From positions 44,364 through 108,363 of the forward strand of contig VUYT01000043.1 of the NCBI GenBank assembly GCA_008802785.1: 64,000 nt of DNA, written 5' to 3'. A model generated the notes under the pieces. That model saw only the letters and a list, made by a program, of their open reading frames with translations, searched no databases and was not told where the DNA came from. This document shows, one piece after another, positions 22,828 through 33,950 of this stretch (position 1 is its first letter; the number at the start of each line of letters is the position of its first letter). The DNA is from Symmetrospora coprosmae. Its lineage: Eukaryota; Basidiomycota; Cystobasidiomycetes; Symmetrosporaceae. A program made the translations under genes and the position numbers.

Positions 22828-23215
22828 GGTGTGCCCGATTACGGTGAAGGTGGAGAGAGAGTGGAGGTTAGGAGGAGTAAGTGTGTGCGAGAAGCGTGCC
22901 TGCCGGAAGTGATGCTGCTGAACGCTTTGAGGTAGGCGCCTTCTTCAGGAGTTGGTCGGGAGGAGACCCGTGAATCGCCCCCCCCCTGGCCTTGTTTGGT
23001 CGAGCGGAGGGCGGACATATCGGCATGAGCGACCCTGCAGCCGGGCCTCTCTACCTTTGCGGAGGTCTTGAGACAAGTTTCGCGTCTGTTCAGCGTCGTG
23101 TCCCATAGCGCAGGACGTGCGATGAGAAAGCGTGTGTCGCAGCGCGATGGAGATCGCGCAGAAGCAATCTGGTCTAACAGGAGCAGACAAGCATATGCGA
23201 CGAGACAGCAACATC
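22828..23215. other. Intergenic, no supported gene
   Basis: 388 bp between the start of F-box-like gene B and the stop of the PP28-like gene, both on the minus strand. It probably carries the promoter of gene B and the 3' end of the PP28-like transcript. Confidence 0.5.
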
Positions 23216-24323
23216 TCACTTCCTCCCGCTTGCCGCAAGCTTTCTCGCCTTTTCCTCATCTGCGCTGGCCTTCTCTGCCGCTTTCCGCTCGGCAGCCTCT
23301 GCGCGCTCCTTTCGGATCTTTGCCAGACGCGCGAGGTCTGCTTTCGCCTCGTCCGTCTTGCCTGCGCGATGCAGCTCGAGGTACTTTTCCCTCGCCTGCT
23401 TCTTTGCCAGCTCCTCTCTGCGGGACACGGCGTATCAGGTACGTCAGCACTGGATCAGGAGCTGGAGCCACAGACGGCAGGACCACGCACCTCTCCTTCC
23501 GGTTCATGGGAGGCGGCGCGCTCGATGGCGTCGCCTTCTTTGCCGGCTCGAGCGAGACCTGCTTTGTCTGTTTCGTCAAGCTGGCGACCGACTTGGGCGG
23601 CAGCACGGCAGGTGCGGCGTCGTCCGAATCGCTCTCGTCGTCGCTTTCGCTGGCGGCCGCCTTCTTGGCGGGAGCCTGGATCTGGACCTGCTTCTTTGGG
23701 GCGCCCTGCGCGCCAGACGCCTTCGCCTTTGCGAGACGCTTCGCCTCCCTGCGTGCTTCGCGCTCTGCGCTTGTCGAGTCGGCTTTTTCGTCCGGGACGA
23801 CATTGCCGAAGCGGTCGATCTGGCCTGGGCGCAGCTTCTCGCCCGTCGTAGACGTGCCGGCACCTGCAGGCTGGCGGATATCTGATGCGGATGGTCCAGC
23901 GGAAGACGAGGCCATGGCGGACCGGGACATCGTCCCGCCCATCCCGTCCGACTCGTCAGATGACCCGTCCTCGTCATCGTCGTCTTCCTCCTCGGACGAA
24001 TCCTCCTCGCCCTCCTCCTTGTCCCACATGCCGGCCTTGTCAGAGTCCTGTGCGCTCAGCACGCGTGCATTCGTAAAGTGCTGCAGAGGAGGACCAGGTC
24101 AATCATCATGTCTCTGCGGAGGCTGTCGGAGCAGCGCGTGAGCTCCCGCAATTCGACAGAGCAGTGTCTCACCTTTCCTCCGCCTCGCTTCGGCTTGCCA
24201 AACTGTCGTGTGCATATATGTCCACCGAGTCAGCCTCAACGTCGCGGCGCATGCAGAGCAAAAGTCACGGGCCCGCCCCATGCATGCGGTGCGCAGACTG
24301 ACCTTGCCTGCGTTGCGGACCAT
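23216..24323 (-). CDS. PP28/PDAP1-like phosphoprotein (28 kDa heat- and acid-stable family)
   Basis: Exons 24303-24323, 24173-24202, 23491-24080 and 23216-23417; 280 aa. The two tiny first exons (21 and 30 nt) read MVRNAGK and [10 protein letters not shown] and restore the Gly/Lys-rich N terminus of the family, followed by [13 protein letters not shown] long acidic Ser/Asp/Glu and Lys-rich middle leads to the conserved PP28 segment, [16 protein letters not shown] then [20 protein letters not shown]. The animal homologue is a casein kinase II substrate with poorly defined function, possibly linked to translation or signalling. It is highly charged, probably disordered with a C-terminal coiled coil, and divergent from the BAP31-like gene. 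Confidence 0.85.
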
Positions 24324-24782
24324 GGCTGCAGAAGGTACAGATATGTAGATGCGCGTTCTACTGTTGCGTACGGCCGTAAGAGCGATAGCTGTGCTTTAGA
24401 TGGGTGCCAGATGGGTTGCGAAGAGGTCGAGCAAACTGCCTACCGGTACGTACGTACCGCACTGGCAGTGCACGCTGCGAGCAGCCAACAGCCAAATGAG
24501 GAGGGCGCTGAATTGCCGCAGGCGACAGGATGCAGCAGCGGTAGCACACAGTTTCAAGCTATGAGGCGCAATTGCTTGTGAATATTCTGAGACTGCGCTT
24601 CCTCTCGTGTTCTTTTACAGCTTCAAAGCGCTGGCCTTGCGCACTCACTCACACGTCACTGCTGCACCCGAGAGCGCTCCGTCCCGCTGCTCGCCCTTGT
24701 CCCGCAGCATTGGACCTCTGCTCATCCCGATACAAGCACACGAAAAGTACGCAGACGCCAGCACACCAAGCAAACCTCCACC
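24324..24782. other. Intergenic, divergent promoter
   Basis: 459 bp between the PP28-like gene (minus) and the BAP31-like gene (plus). No coding or RNA feature could be supported. Confidence 0.5.
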
Positions 24783-26003
24783 ATGTCCCTCTACCTCCAG
24801 CTCGTATTCGCTTTGCGTGCGTGGGCCCGGATTGAGGGCTGCGGCCCCGCGACCATGCGCTCTGTGCCTGTCCGCGGGCTGTGCGGAGGCAGTCAGGCTG
24901 ATGAGACGCCCTACACCCCTGCTCTGTCCATTTCCTTCCGCCAGTCACCTTTGAGCTGGCGCTCTTCATCATGCTCGTCGTGAGTGTGCCATGTCGCCGA
25001 AGAGACGCGCCCGCACCGTGCCTGACGGCACCTCTACCCTACGCAGGTCCCGCTGCCTTTCAAGATGAGGAAGAACCTCTTCATCTTCCTGAGCAACTCG
25101 CCCATTGTCTCAAGGGCCATCTATGGTGCGCTTCCTCGTCTCTGTGGCGCGCGTTTGTCGAGAGATCCGCAGCCGCTGACGTAAATGGCATCCCCGCTGG
25201 ATCACTTGCGTTCGCGCAGGCTTGAAGGTGGGTTCGACGTGTACAGGGTCTACGCCTCACAGTTTGTGTGCTCGAGCTGACATTTGCACGCTGCCGCTCC
25301 CCGCAGATCATGTTCATGTGCGTTCAGTAGATGCGGGCGCCTGCGACCACAGCTTATGCGCCAAGTCTGACCCGTCTTGTTCTGATTTTCCAGATTCGTG
25401 ACGGTGCTTTGTGAGTCTTGAATGCTGTCCTGGCAGCTGTTGCGCACTCAGGAGGGTCAACAGCTTACACCCTCGTGAACATCGCCAACAGTCATCGATT
25501 CGCTCCAGCACATGCTTCGAGTCCAGAACGAGGGTCTCGCCGCCAAGGAGAAGGGTCAGTACACGTCATCACAGGATGCTTCTGGTATTGCGCAATAGCT
25601 CATGCGCTTCTGTACTGTTCAGGCACGCGAGGCGACCTTCGAGCCGAGACGGACTGGCGCTCTCGCAAGTTCCTGAGCGAGTACGTCGATGCCATGCCTT
25701 TCTCTCGCTACTCATGAAACTGACGAGTGTGTATCATGCAACAGGCGCAACTTCTACCTTTGCGGCAGCACCCTCTTCCTGGCCGTGGCTTGCAACCGCG
25801 TGTACTCGCTCATCGTCTCGCTCCTCAAGGCGCAGGAGGAGGTCCAGAACCTGCGCAAGGCTGCCGGTACCACCAAGGGCGGTGCGAGCACGGGCGCAGA
25901 GGGCGAGAAGCTCCGTGCGCTCCAGAAGGACTACGACGAGCTTGCAAAGAAGTACACGGCTACTCAGGGCCAGGCGAGCGTCTCGAACAAGAAGGCCGAC
26001 TAG
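24783..26003 (+). CDS. BAP31/YET-like ER membrane protein, nine exons with microexons
   Basis: Exons 24783-24816, 24945-24979, 25047-25125, 25220-25227, 25307-25317, 25394-25410, 25493-25555, 25623-25680 and 25745-26003; 187 aa. Three exons are only 8, 11 and 17 nt, yet phases agree throughout and the product is a full BAP31 N-terminal domain: MSLYLQLVFAL, TFELALFIMLVVPLPFKMRK, IMFIFVTVLFIDSLQHMLRV, then RNFYLCGSTLFLAVACNRVY. Three hydrophobic segments precede a C-terminal coiled coil (LRALQKDYDELAKKYTA). The chain ends KKAD, a fitting KKXX ER-retrieval signal. Family members help sort and control the quality of ER membrane proteins. The unspliced frame contains many stops, so correct splicing of every microexon is essential. 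Confidence 0.93.
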
Positions 26004-26182
26004 ATGACGGGAGACGTACAGCGGGAGCATGTTCTATCAATTGAACGTGCGCTTCACCCACTCTGGTTCGTCGTCTCGAGTATGGCTGTAGCTCCCAAAA
26101 TCTTGGCTAGTCACGATTATACACACGAGCAGTGAGATGCAACAACAATGCAACTGATGGATCTTGACAAGCCTTCTGCGGG

Positions 26183-27444
26183 TCAGGCGCCTCCCAGACG
26201 ACGTCCTCCGCCCTTTGCGCTCTTCCCCTTGCTCTTGCTTGCTTGAGGCTTTGCGCCTCCGCTTCCTAAGCCGAGCATGCCCAGGAACGCATCCATGTTC
26301 TTGTCGGCCCTCTTGTCTGCTTGCTTTGTCGTGCGGTCGTCATCCTCCGAAGACTCGTCGTCGTCGTCTTCAGCCCGTCTTGGTCGATTACGGAGCTCGT
26401 CTCGCGTTCTGGGCGAAATGTATCCGTCAGCCTTGCTGCTTATTGCGGATTTGGCAACGCAGCCGCACCTCTTGTTTGCCTGCGTCTTGCTTGCACGACT
26501 CGCGCCCCGTCCAGTCCCACTCGCCACGCCAGGCACACCGGCCGCAGCACTTGCCAGCTCGGCAGCCTCCTTGTCCATCTCGCGCTGCGCTTTGATCTCG
26601 CCCGCGCGCTCGAGCGTCAGCTCTTCGGGCTCCATGCCCAGCTCCAGTAGGATGGCGCGGAGATGTACAGCTTTCGATGTGTCGGCCTCGAGGGAGTGCT
26701 TAGCGTACTCAATTTTCCATTGCTTGCGTACGCCACAGGCGACGATCAGGGCCTGCGAAAGGGCACCTATATGTGTCAGCCAATCTGCTCTTGAGCCTGG
26801 AAGCGTGCGCAGACGAGTGAGCGTTTGAGACGATGCGAACCTGGAGGCGCTTGACTTCCGGGTCCGTGCTGGCAGAGGTGGCGGCTTCTTCTGTCTGGCG
26901 GGCCGCGTCTAGGTTAGTAGCGAGACACTGTGCGCGTGCCAGATCAGATCGAACGTACTTCTCTTCCTTTCCCCTTGACGTCAGCTTTGCCCTTTTTGCC
27001 GGCTTTCGCGGAGGCAGTCGCTTTGGGGTTGCGCGACATCGACGGACGCGCATCTTCGGACTCGCTGGAGGTGTCTGCCGATGATGATGCTTGCGTTGCT
27101 CTTCCTTTGCCCTTGTCCGCCTTCCGCGGACGCTCGTCCTCGCTAGAGTCGTCGATATCGATGACGCGCCGAGATGTGGGGGCCTTGAAGTCAGGGCGCA
27201 ATGTGGGCGGACGCGCGCGTCAGGCGGAGTCTCCGGGACATGTCTGCTTTTCCAAACGATTCTATTGACAGTGTTCATGCACCTTTCCGCGTTTGCGTTC
27301 GCTGGTTCCCGCGATTGGCTCCGGAGGATCCTCCTCGTCGTCTTCAATCACCGCGCGTGAAGCGGTCTTCTCCGGTGACGCAATAGCAGCCTCCGTCTGC
27401 AATCCTGCGTTGCGCTTCGCAATGCTCGCTTTGATGCGATTCAT
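26183..27444 (-). CDS. HIRIP3-like nuclear protein (probable H2A-H2B chaperone family)
   Basis: Exons 27283-27444, 26959-27183, 26841-26894, 26469-26752 and 26183-26408; 316 aa. The N-terminal half is Lys/Asp/Ser-rich and disordered. The conserved part is VKRLQALIVACGVRKQWK, then HLRAILLELGMEP and RAGEIKAQREMDKEAAELAS, which matches the C-terminal HIRIP3 motif (xACGVR, LxxLGM, ALKEQRE). HIRIP3 binds histones and the HIRA complex in animals; in fungi the role is inferred. The C-terminal tail is acidic then Gly/Lys-rich. The start at 27444 is the first ATG, but an upstream non-identified exon is possible because an acceptor-like CAG precedes it. The acceptor of exon 2 (CAAG) is weaker than the others. 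Confidence 0.65.
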
Positions 27445-27670
27445 TTTGGGTTCAGGTGCCTGTTATGTTAAGGCGGAGAAGCGCGTTGAGTGGCGGAGTC
27501 TGAGGCGAGGTCAAAACATCATCGGCCAACCCTTCGTGTATTCTGACAGGTGACATTGACGCGTTCCAACTCATGACAGATCCCTCTGAACTACCAGACC
27601 TTACGCACAGAGACTAGCTGAACTGTATGATACAATATCCGGTCGGGGTGGCATATATCGATGGCCGCGC

Positions 27671-30391
27671 TCAGAGGAGGTACGTGAAGTAAAGGTTGTT
27701 CTGATCCGTCTTGTCCTGGAGACCCTCATCTGAGACTTCTCCCTCTGCAGCCTCGACGAACTTCCTGTCCATGCTGAAATCGCGCACCTTGCGGGGCAGG
27801 CCGGCCGCCTCGCGCTGGTTCTCCTTCTTGCGCTGAAGGCGGAGAAGGTTGAAAACCTGGAGGACGATGAGACACGAGAGCGCACAGAAGATGACCAGAA
27901 TGCCTTGCATTGCGGCTATCGACCGTTTTGAGTATTGTATTGTGTTGCGTGCGTGTTGTGGGCGCGTTGCAGGCCGAGATATGGTTTGGGTTCGACAAAA
28001 CAGAGATCAGTACGGTAAGTCCGCTTCAGGTGTGCAGCGAAAGACAGAAACACTAACGTTTGTATCCTGGAGCATCCTTTGCGTTGAAGAGGTACGGTGC
28101 GATGATGTTTCCGACAGCAGAGGCGGCGTTGAAGGCGGTGTAATCTATCAAACGAGAGGAAGACATGTGAGCTACAGACTCTAGGCTGCTTGGCCGTGTT
28201 CGGCATGTACTTACATGTCGACTTCTTCGTTTGGCCTGATTAACGTGACAGAGGAGGCAAGCTCAGCATAATCCTATGCTGCGGAAGTGAGACGAAAATT
28301 GGAGGGCTCACCTGCGACATTAGAACCCATCCAGGCAAGGATGAGAGGGTTGAAGGAGAAGAGGAAGGACATGAGGTCTGTAGGGGTCGGCATTTCTGAA
28401 GTTAGCTCAGGCGAAGCGATGCTGAGAGGCCGATCCTGACTCATACGCACAGTACCCAAGAAGCAGAGGACCTTGCATAGCCTTAGTCTTGGGAAGCGCG
28501 TATAGGAGGGCCACACCGACGATGACAGGGATATTCCAGGCGAAAAGGATGGCCGACTTGTTTTGGTAGCGCTGTGCCAGCCAGGACGCGATGAGGATGG
28601 CGACCCATTGGAGGAAACCGAATGGCATGTTCAAGAGGACAGCCTCATCCGCAGTGAAGCCTACAAGCGATTGTAGGATGATGGGCTGTAAGTTGCGTGC
28701 AATGTCAGCATGTGGCGGAAATCTCCACAAAACCTCCAAAACCGCCAAGAAGCTACTCACACCAAAGACGGAGGTAGTAGCGGCACCCGCGTTTACACAC
28801 ACAGTCATTAAGAGGTAGCAATCTTTCCCAGATGAACCGGGAGCGTTAGTCGTACGACCACACCCGACGTCTTCCGAGACTTCATGGCGCTCACATAGCT
28901 TGGTCTCGGTGAAAGCCTCCCTGACGTGACCCCAGTTAAACTTCTCCGCGGTGATACCTAACGAATACAGTCGAACGGCGTCAAGCGGACGCGTGGACTG
29001 AGTCCCCAGGTGGCGATCACGGACTTACCCTGCTGGTTGGCCTTCAGACGCTCAACTGCCTTGAGACGATCCTCAGGAGTGAGGAACTTGGCCTTCGCTG
29101 GCGAGTCGCTGACCAGGAAGTAGGATCCGACACCGACAATGACCGTGATGAGTCCGAAGAACAGGTAGATGATCTGGATGATAAAGACCTTAGCCAGGTG
29201 GCGAGGCCCGAGAAAGAAAGAGAGACCCACCTGATATGTGTAAAGCGAGCTTCCACGGATGCGTGCAAGACCGTAGCACAGAGGTGAGCAGAAGATCGTA
29301 GCCAGACCGCTGTGGTGGCGAGTCCAGGTCAGTGTTTCGACCAAAATAGTATCGGAGGTGCCCACGCGATAGGAAAACCCCTACTTAGTTCCGTACCAGG
29401 CGGCTACTCGTAGAGGCTGTTCAGAGCGTCTGTAGAAGCTGATCGTACTGTTGTCGATTTTTGGTCAGCACATCCTGCAATCGTCCGAGCAGATGAAACA
29501 CAGCACACTCACATCACGGAGAAGAGAGCTGTCGTCGATATATGGTCAGCACATCCTGCACGCGTACAACTAGATGAAACGGAGCAGACTTACGGATCGC
29601 GGCTGCCTCGAAGAAGCCAAGCAAGAAACGAGTAGCGGCTAACGCCTGGAAGTTCTCCGAGCCAGCCATTCCTAGTAGCGCTCCGGCCCAAAGAATGACG
29701 ATGGAGGCCATGAAGTGCGAGTAGCGGAACTTGACGAGCAGGACAGCAGCGAGAGGCTGCGCCACCAGCTGTGCGTAGTATCCCATGGCCTGGTCGTGAC
29801 CGAGTCGGATCAGCCCCTGATGCCAACCTACGGATGATCGCGCAGCGAGAACTCACGCCGATAGTAGAGTACTGATTGCCAACGAGGTTTGCATCACGTC
29901 GCAGACCGTAGACGGCCGTCCTATCGAATATGGCAGAAGTGTGAGTTGCGGGGCAGTTGCCAAAGACCGATGGCGGGACCGCTTACAAGCCAATGATGGT
30001 CTTGTCCGCAATTTGCAGGAAATAGATGACCATGAGGACGGGGAGGAGGTGCATGTCCGTCTTCTTTCGGATGCGGTCGTTCTGCTCGGTGGTTGTGCCA
30101 GCATATCGCCCAAAGGTGGTGGCAACAAAAGGGGTCCCGTTCGCACGGGCGACACGAAGGCGATTTGGGCAGGGCAGGTAGAGAGAGAATGCGCGTCAGT
30201 ACGGCGACCATGGAGACTGTGCCAGATGGGACTGCTAGACACACGTCCTCTGCAGAGCAGAAGACGCCACTGCCGGTGACGCCCTTCTCCGCCAGTGTGG
30301 GATTCTCAAGGTGCTCATCCTGCCCGCCGAGCTTCTCGTCGCTGTTGGTGCGGGCCACCTGGCCCTTCGTGTCGCTGAACTGCGTAGCCAT
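27671..30391 (-). CDS. DAL5-type anion:cation symporter (allantoate permease-like MFS), 15 exons
   Basis: Exons 30245-30391, 29987-30081, 29857-29920, 29594-29789, 29513-29528, 29385-29447, 29231-29309, 29029-29188, 28895-28957, 28761-28822, 28451-28685, 28312-28377, 28215-28235, 28058-28144 and 27671-27915; 532 aa, every phase consistent. Family signatures include KKTDMHLLPVLMVIYFLQIADKT cut by an intron at TM1, TAVYGLRRDANLVGNQYS, SEQPLRVAAWY, the loop KAKFLTPEDRLKAVERLKAN, PLILAWMGSNVAG before GQTKKST, and the C-terminal signature ENQREAAGLPRKVRDFSMDR. Such permeases import allantoate, vitamins or other small carboxylates at the plasma membrane; substrate cannot be assigned. Exon 5 is 16 nt and exon 13 is 21 nt; introns 4 and 5 are near copies (see repeats). 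The exon 2 acceptor may be three bases upstream. Confidence 0.92.
29448..29512 (-). repeat. Intron 5 of the permease gene, copy of intron 4
   Basis: 65-nt intron. It aligns without gaps to the 65-nt intron 4 at 29529-29593 with 52 of 65 positions identical by my count, including an uninterrupted 17-nt block around the branch-point region (on the minus strand, gcaggatgtgctgacca). A 16-nt exon separates the copies. Confidence 0.9.
29529..29593 (-). repeat. Intron 4 of the permease gene, copy of intron 5
   Basis: Partner of the intron at 29448-29512: same length, 80% identity, shared donor context, pyrimidine tract and branch-point block. The flanking exons do not show the same level of similarity. 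Confidence 0.9.
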
Positions 30392-31092
30392 GGTTGCTCG
30401 AAGTGGAGATGAGTTGAGTGTGGAGGAAGGGGAAAGGAAGGAGAGGGGTGAAGGACGAAACGAGACGAGGTTGATGTATGCACGGAGTCCGGAGAGACTG
30501 TGGGGCCCGTGAACCCACTCCAGGTCGGCTAGCAATGGCAATTGCGGAGCCCCAGGATCCCGCTCGGAGTGTGTGTCAGGGCTTTTCGGTGGCGGCTTTC
30601 CTCCGATTGTGCGGGCCTGTCCGAGACCGCAAGCTTGCGAGCTTGTACGACGTCGATAACCGCTGCTTCCCTGCGTATAGTGCAAGACCCACTCACTCAT
30701 TGCAGAGCTAGCCGCGATGTAGAGCTCCAGGGGGATGTGCCTTTGCAAGCCGGTCAAGGCTTGGCAGTCACGTGCGCGTCAGTTCTTCCTGCACTCATGA
30801 GCGATGGCGAACGACCACCGGGTCAGTGCTCATCAACGGCAAGCTGTTCAGGATGGCTACCAGTTAGACGGCCGCTGGTGCCCGTAATGCTTGCATTGCT
30901 TGGACAAGAGAATTTACGCGTCCATCTTTCAGGCTCGGAGCCCGGGAACTCCTGAACTGTCCGGAGCTTCGCTTATGCCGGTTCCGATATGAGCCGCTAC
31001 CGCTCAAATCTCATTGACGCCGCTGTCCGTGATGGGATGATGGCTAGCAGCGGCTGCATCCTGCCTTGGCTTCTCGATAACAAGGATGCCAT
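30392..31092. other. Intergenic, no supported gene
   Basis: 701 bp between the permease start and the stop of the PLC-like gene, both minus. Several overlapping open frames lack motif support. Likely the permease promoter plus the 3' UTR of the PLC-like gene. Confidence 0.5.
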
Positions 31093-33674
31093 TTATTGCT
31101 CGAGAAAGGCGGAGCGCTTCGAGCCGGATCGCAAGATGTGTGTGCTGCGCTGCGCCGGACCAAACAGCCCTGCTCGCCGTCTGCATACATCGATGGCATG
31201 ATCCACGAGCGCACCATCGCAGAAATCATTCAGAAAGACGACGTTCCCGGGCTCGTCGAACTCGGTGGAGGCGATCCAGGGGTACGTGACCCTGTCCTGC
31301 TGGGCCTTCATCCAGACGAGCAGGGACGATGCGTCCGAGAACGTCAGTGCCGACTTGACGGCGTCGACCATATTGCCTGTCGGCGTCGCCTGCAGCTGGT
31401 AGATGCACCCCCTCTTGGGCGAGGAGTCGAGGTCGTCGGCTTTCGATGAGAGCCCATGCGTGATGGCAAGCTGCGCCATGATGGTCGCCGGGTTGTCCGT
31501 GCCGTACGCGGCTGGGTCGTACGAGTCGCTCCGATACCAGGCATGCGGGTCGTGGACCTATCGACGTAGGCGGTCAGCCAATGCGAAATGTTTTTCAGAC
31601 TGGGCACCGCTCACCCTGTCAACGATAATGAGGCGAGTCTGCCTTTCGATGAGGCTTCCAATGGATGCATCAAGATCGCCAGCGCAGCCAGCTCTAATAT
31701 CTGGCCTGCCCGCCGCCACGTACGCCTGGTCCAAGCAAGCCCGCAGTTCCTGGACCGAGGGGATCATACTGATGGCCACTTTCTTCCCCTGCTTATCGAA
31801 CTTGTCCTCCGGAAGGACGAAGCCATCCTTCTTGAGCTCCACGAGTACAACCTCATGAGCATTCTTGGCAAGGAAGCGGAGAATGGACGTCAGGAACGAG
31901 ATGTACTCCTCGCCCGGAACGATGGCATGCTGATGGCGGATCTCCTTCTTCTCGGCTTGCACTGCATCGTAGAAGTTGTAGCCTGGTCTGAAGTCAAAGA
32001 ACCGTACACCGAGACGGACTGTACCACACGCCGCCCATCGTCAGCTTTAGCTCAAGCACATACACATTCACGAGAGCACTCACGCAGCGTGGCCGTGTCG
32101 TCCTTCTGAGTATTGGCCAGGTTCTGGAGAGCGCGTTCAGGCTTGAACTTGATCTTCTGCAGTGCGCGCACCATGGCTCGGACAACGGGGGTTCCGAGGT
32201 CCAGGAGTGCCGAGTCCGACAGCCCTTCTGCGAGCGGGCCGTTCTGCACATGCAGGCGCGCGTTAGCTTGGGCGAACTCGTGAGGTCGTCATCACAGCCT
32301 CACCTCGATCACAAAAAGCAGACCCGGATTCAGCGCTTCCCACATTCCCGCATCGTGCGCTCCCGCCAACGCCAGCTTGCTGAATGGCACATCGAGCCAA
32401 CGCTTGTCCTCCTCGATGAGCGCGCCCAGCCAGCCCTCATGTACCCTCGTCACGTAGGCATAGATAGCGTCCGATCGGGACGCTCCCACGTCCGAGAAGC
32501 CATAGCATAGCACGTGAGGCTCTCCTCCGCTGTCGGACGCATCTTGAAAGACTGCGCGCGTGCGCAGCGTGTTCGCCAGATACCCCTTGCCCATCTCGAC
32601 AATGCCGGTGACTGCATGCACCTTGACATGTGCCTTGAATGTCTCTCGGCCAAGGTACTGGCTGCAGATGCCTACGAACTTGGACGACGTCCCTTCGACC
32701 TCGTGCTGCGTGTGCCGGATCTCGCCCAACCGGCCGTGCTGAGTGCTGCCGCGCCCGTCATCAACCGCAATGCGCTGCGTGTGCTCGTGGTAGCGGGCCT
32801 CGCGGCCGACAAACAGGTTGATTCTGCTTCCAGCGTGGTGCACGTAGGTCGTCGTCTCCACACCCTTGCCTAACAGCAGGAGAGATGGCTTCTTGGTGGA
32901 GTCGTCGACCATGTTTTGGATGTCGCCCACCTCTGGTGTAATGACAAAAGTGACAGAGTCGCCCTTCTTCTCGTAGACGACGCGGCCCACAACTCCACTC
33001 GGTTGCGGATTCTCGGAGTTGCTGTCGAGATCTAGCCGGCCGACCGAGGTTTGGTGCTTGATTCCGTGGCGCGTGAGCTGGAGGTACAGCTGGAGGTGAA
33101 TGGCAGTCTCTCCTCCCGGCTTGACGAGATCTAGGTAGATCCAGCCGCGGTGCGAGTGGTGCTGGAGCGAGTGCGCTTTCCGCATGGATCCGGCCTCGAA
33201 GCCCTGCCCATCGTCGCCCTTCTGTTCCGGCATGATGATGGTCCCACTCGGCAGGACCTCGTTCTCAAAGGCAGTCCCCCTGTGCGTGGTCAGGACGATG
33301 TCGCTGTCTTCACCGTCTTCCGCGCCCTTGTCGACATAGCGGACCTTGCGGGGCCATGCGACGACCTGCAGCGGGTAGGCCGTCTGGTTGAGCACCTTGC
33401 ACTTTACGCGTCCCGAGATGGCTTGACTGGGAAAGCGCTCGTGCAGTTCTGCGGCGATGCGGTCGCGCATGCTGACATGCGGTTTCGCGGTTGAACCGTT
33501 TGTTTGCGCTGCGCGCGCGGACGGCCCGCGTGCATTATGGTGCCGAGTGAGTGAGGAGGAGCGAGAAGAGGCGGCAGACGAGGATGAAGTGGAAGAAGAG
33601 GAAGAGGAGGAGCGGGACCGATACTTCTGAGGGGCTTCAGACGCGCCTAGACCAGGTTGACCGGCAGTCGACAT
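31093..33674 (-). CDS. PLC-like phosphodiesterase (TIM-barrel) with large N-terminal domain
   Basis: Exons 32304-33674, 32084-32243, 31615-32018 and 31093-31557; 799 aa. A Ser-rich N terminus is followed by about 350 residues of beta-rich sequence I do not recognise (for example RVVYEKKGDSVTFVITPEVG). The catalytic-type domain starts at PFSKLALAGAHDAGMWE, with a His-Asp pair, and continues RLGVRFFDFRPGYNFYDA, IRHQHAI with the second His position, and HEVVLVELKKDGF. These fit the PI-PLC X-like phosphodiesterase fold also seen in fungal and bacterial single-domain PLCs. No C2, PH or EF-hand is visible and no signal peptide. Substrate is unknown. The promoter lies in the 276 bp shared with divergent EMC4. 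Confidence 0.8.
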
Positions 33675-33950
33675 TCCGGTGGCGACCGTCTCCGTCAGGC
33701 CCGCGACGACGTGGTGACTCGCAAGGGATTGCGACGAGCAGGCTCAAAGACCAGATGTTCAAACTTCCGAGAGCCTCAAGCTGTAAACGAGAGCTGGCAA
33801 CGGCAGTTCTTGATTTGCAACGAGACTAGTTGCTCTGACGATGAGAAGTGCCACTACGGGCGCTCAGGCACAACGGCACCTGCACAGGTGTATAGACTCC
33901 CGCTCTCAGTCACTCAACCAACTCACTCACTCACTGCCATCATCATCATC

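Noticed and set aside
23068-24141. 357-aa plus-strand frame
   Set aside because: Antisense of the acidic PP28-like gene, producing Ser/Phe-rich shadow sequence.
31093-33674. Secreted phospholipase or toxin-like role for the PLC-like protein
   Set aside because: No signal peptide is visible and the large N-terminal domain is unlike secreted bacterial-type PLCs; left as substrate unknown.
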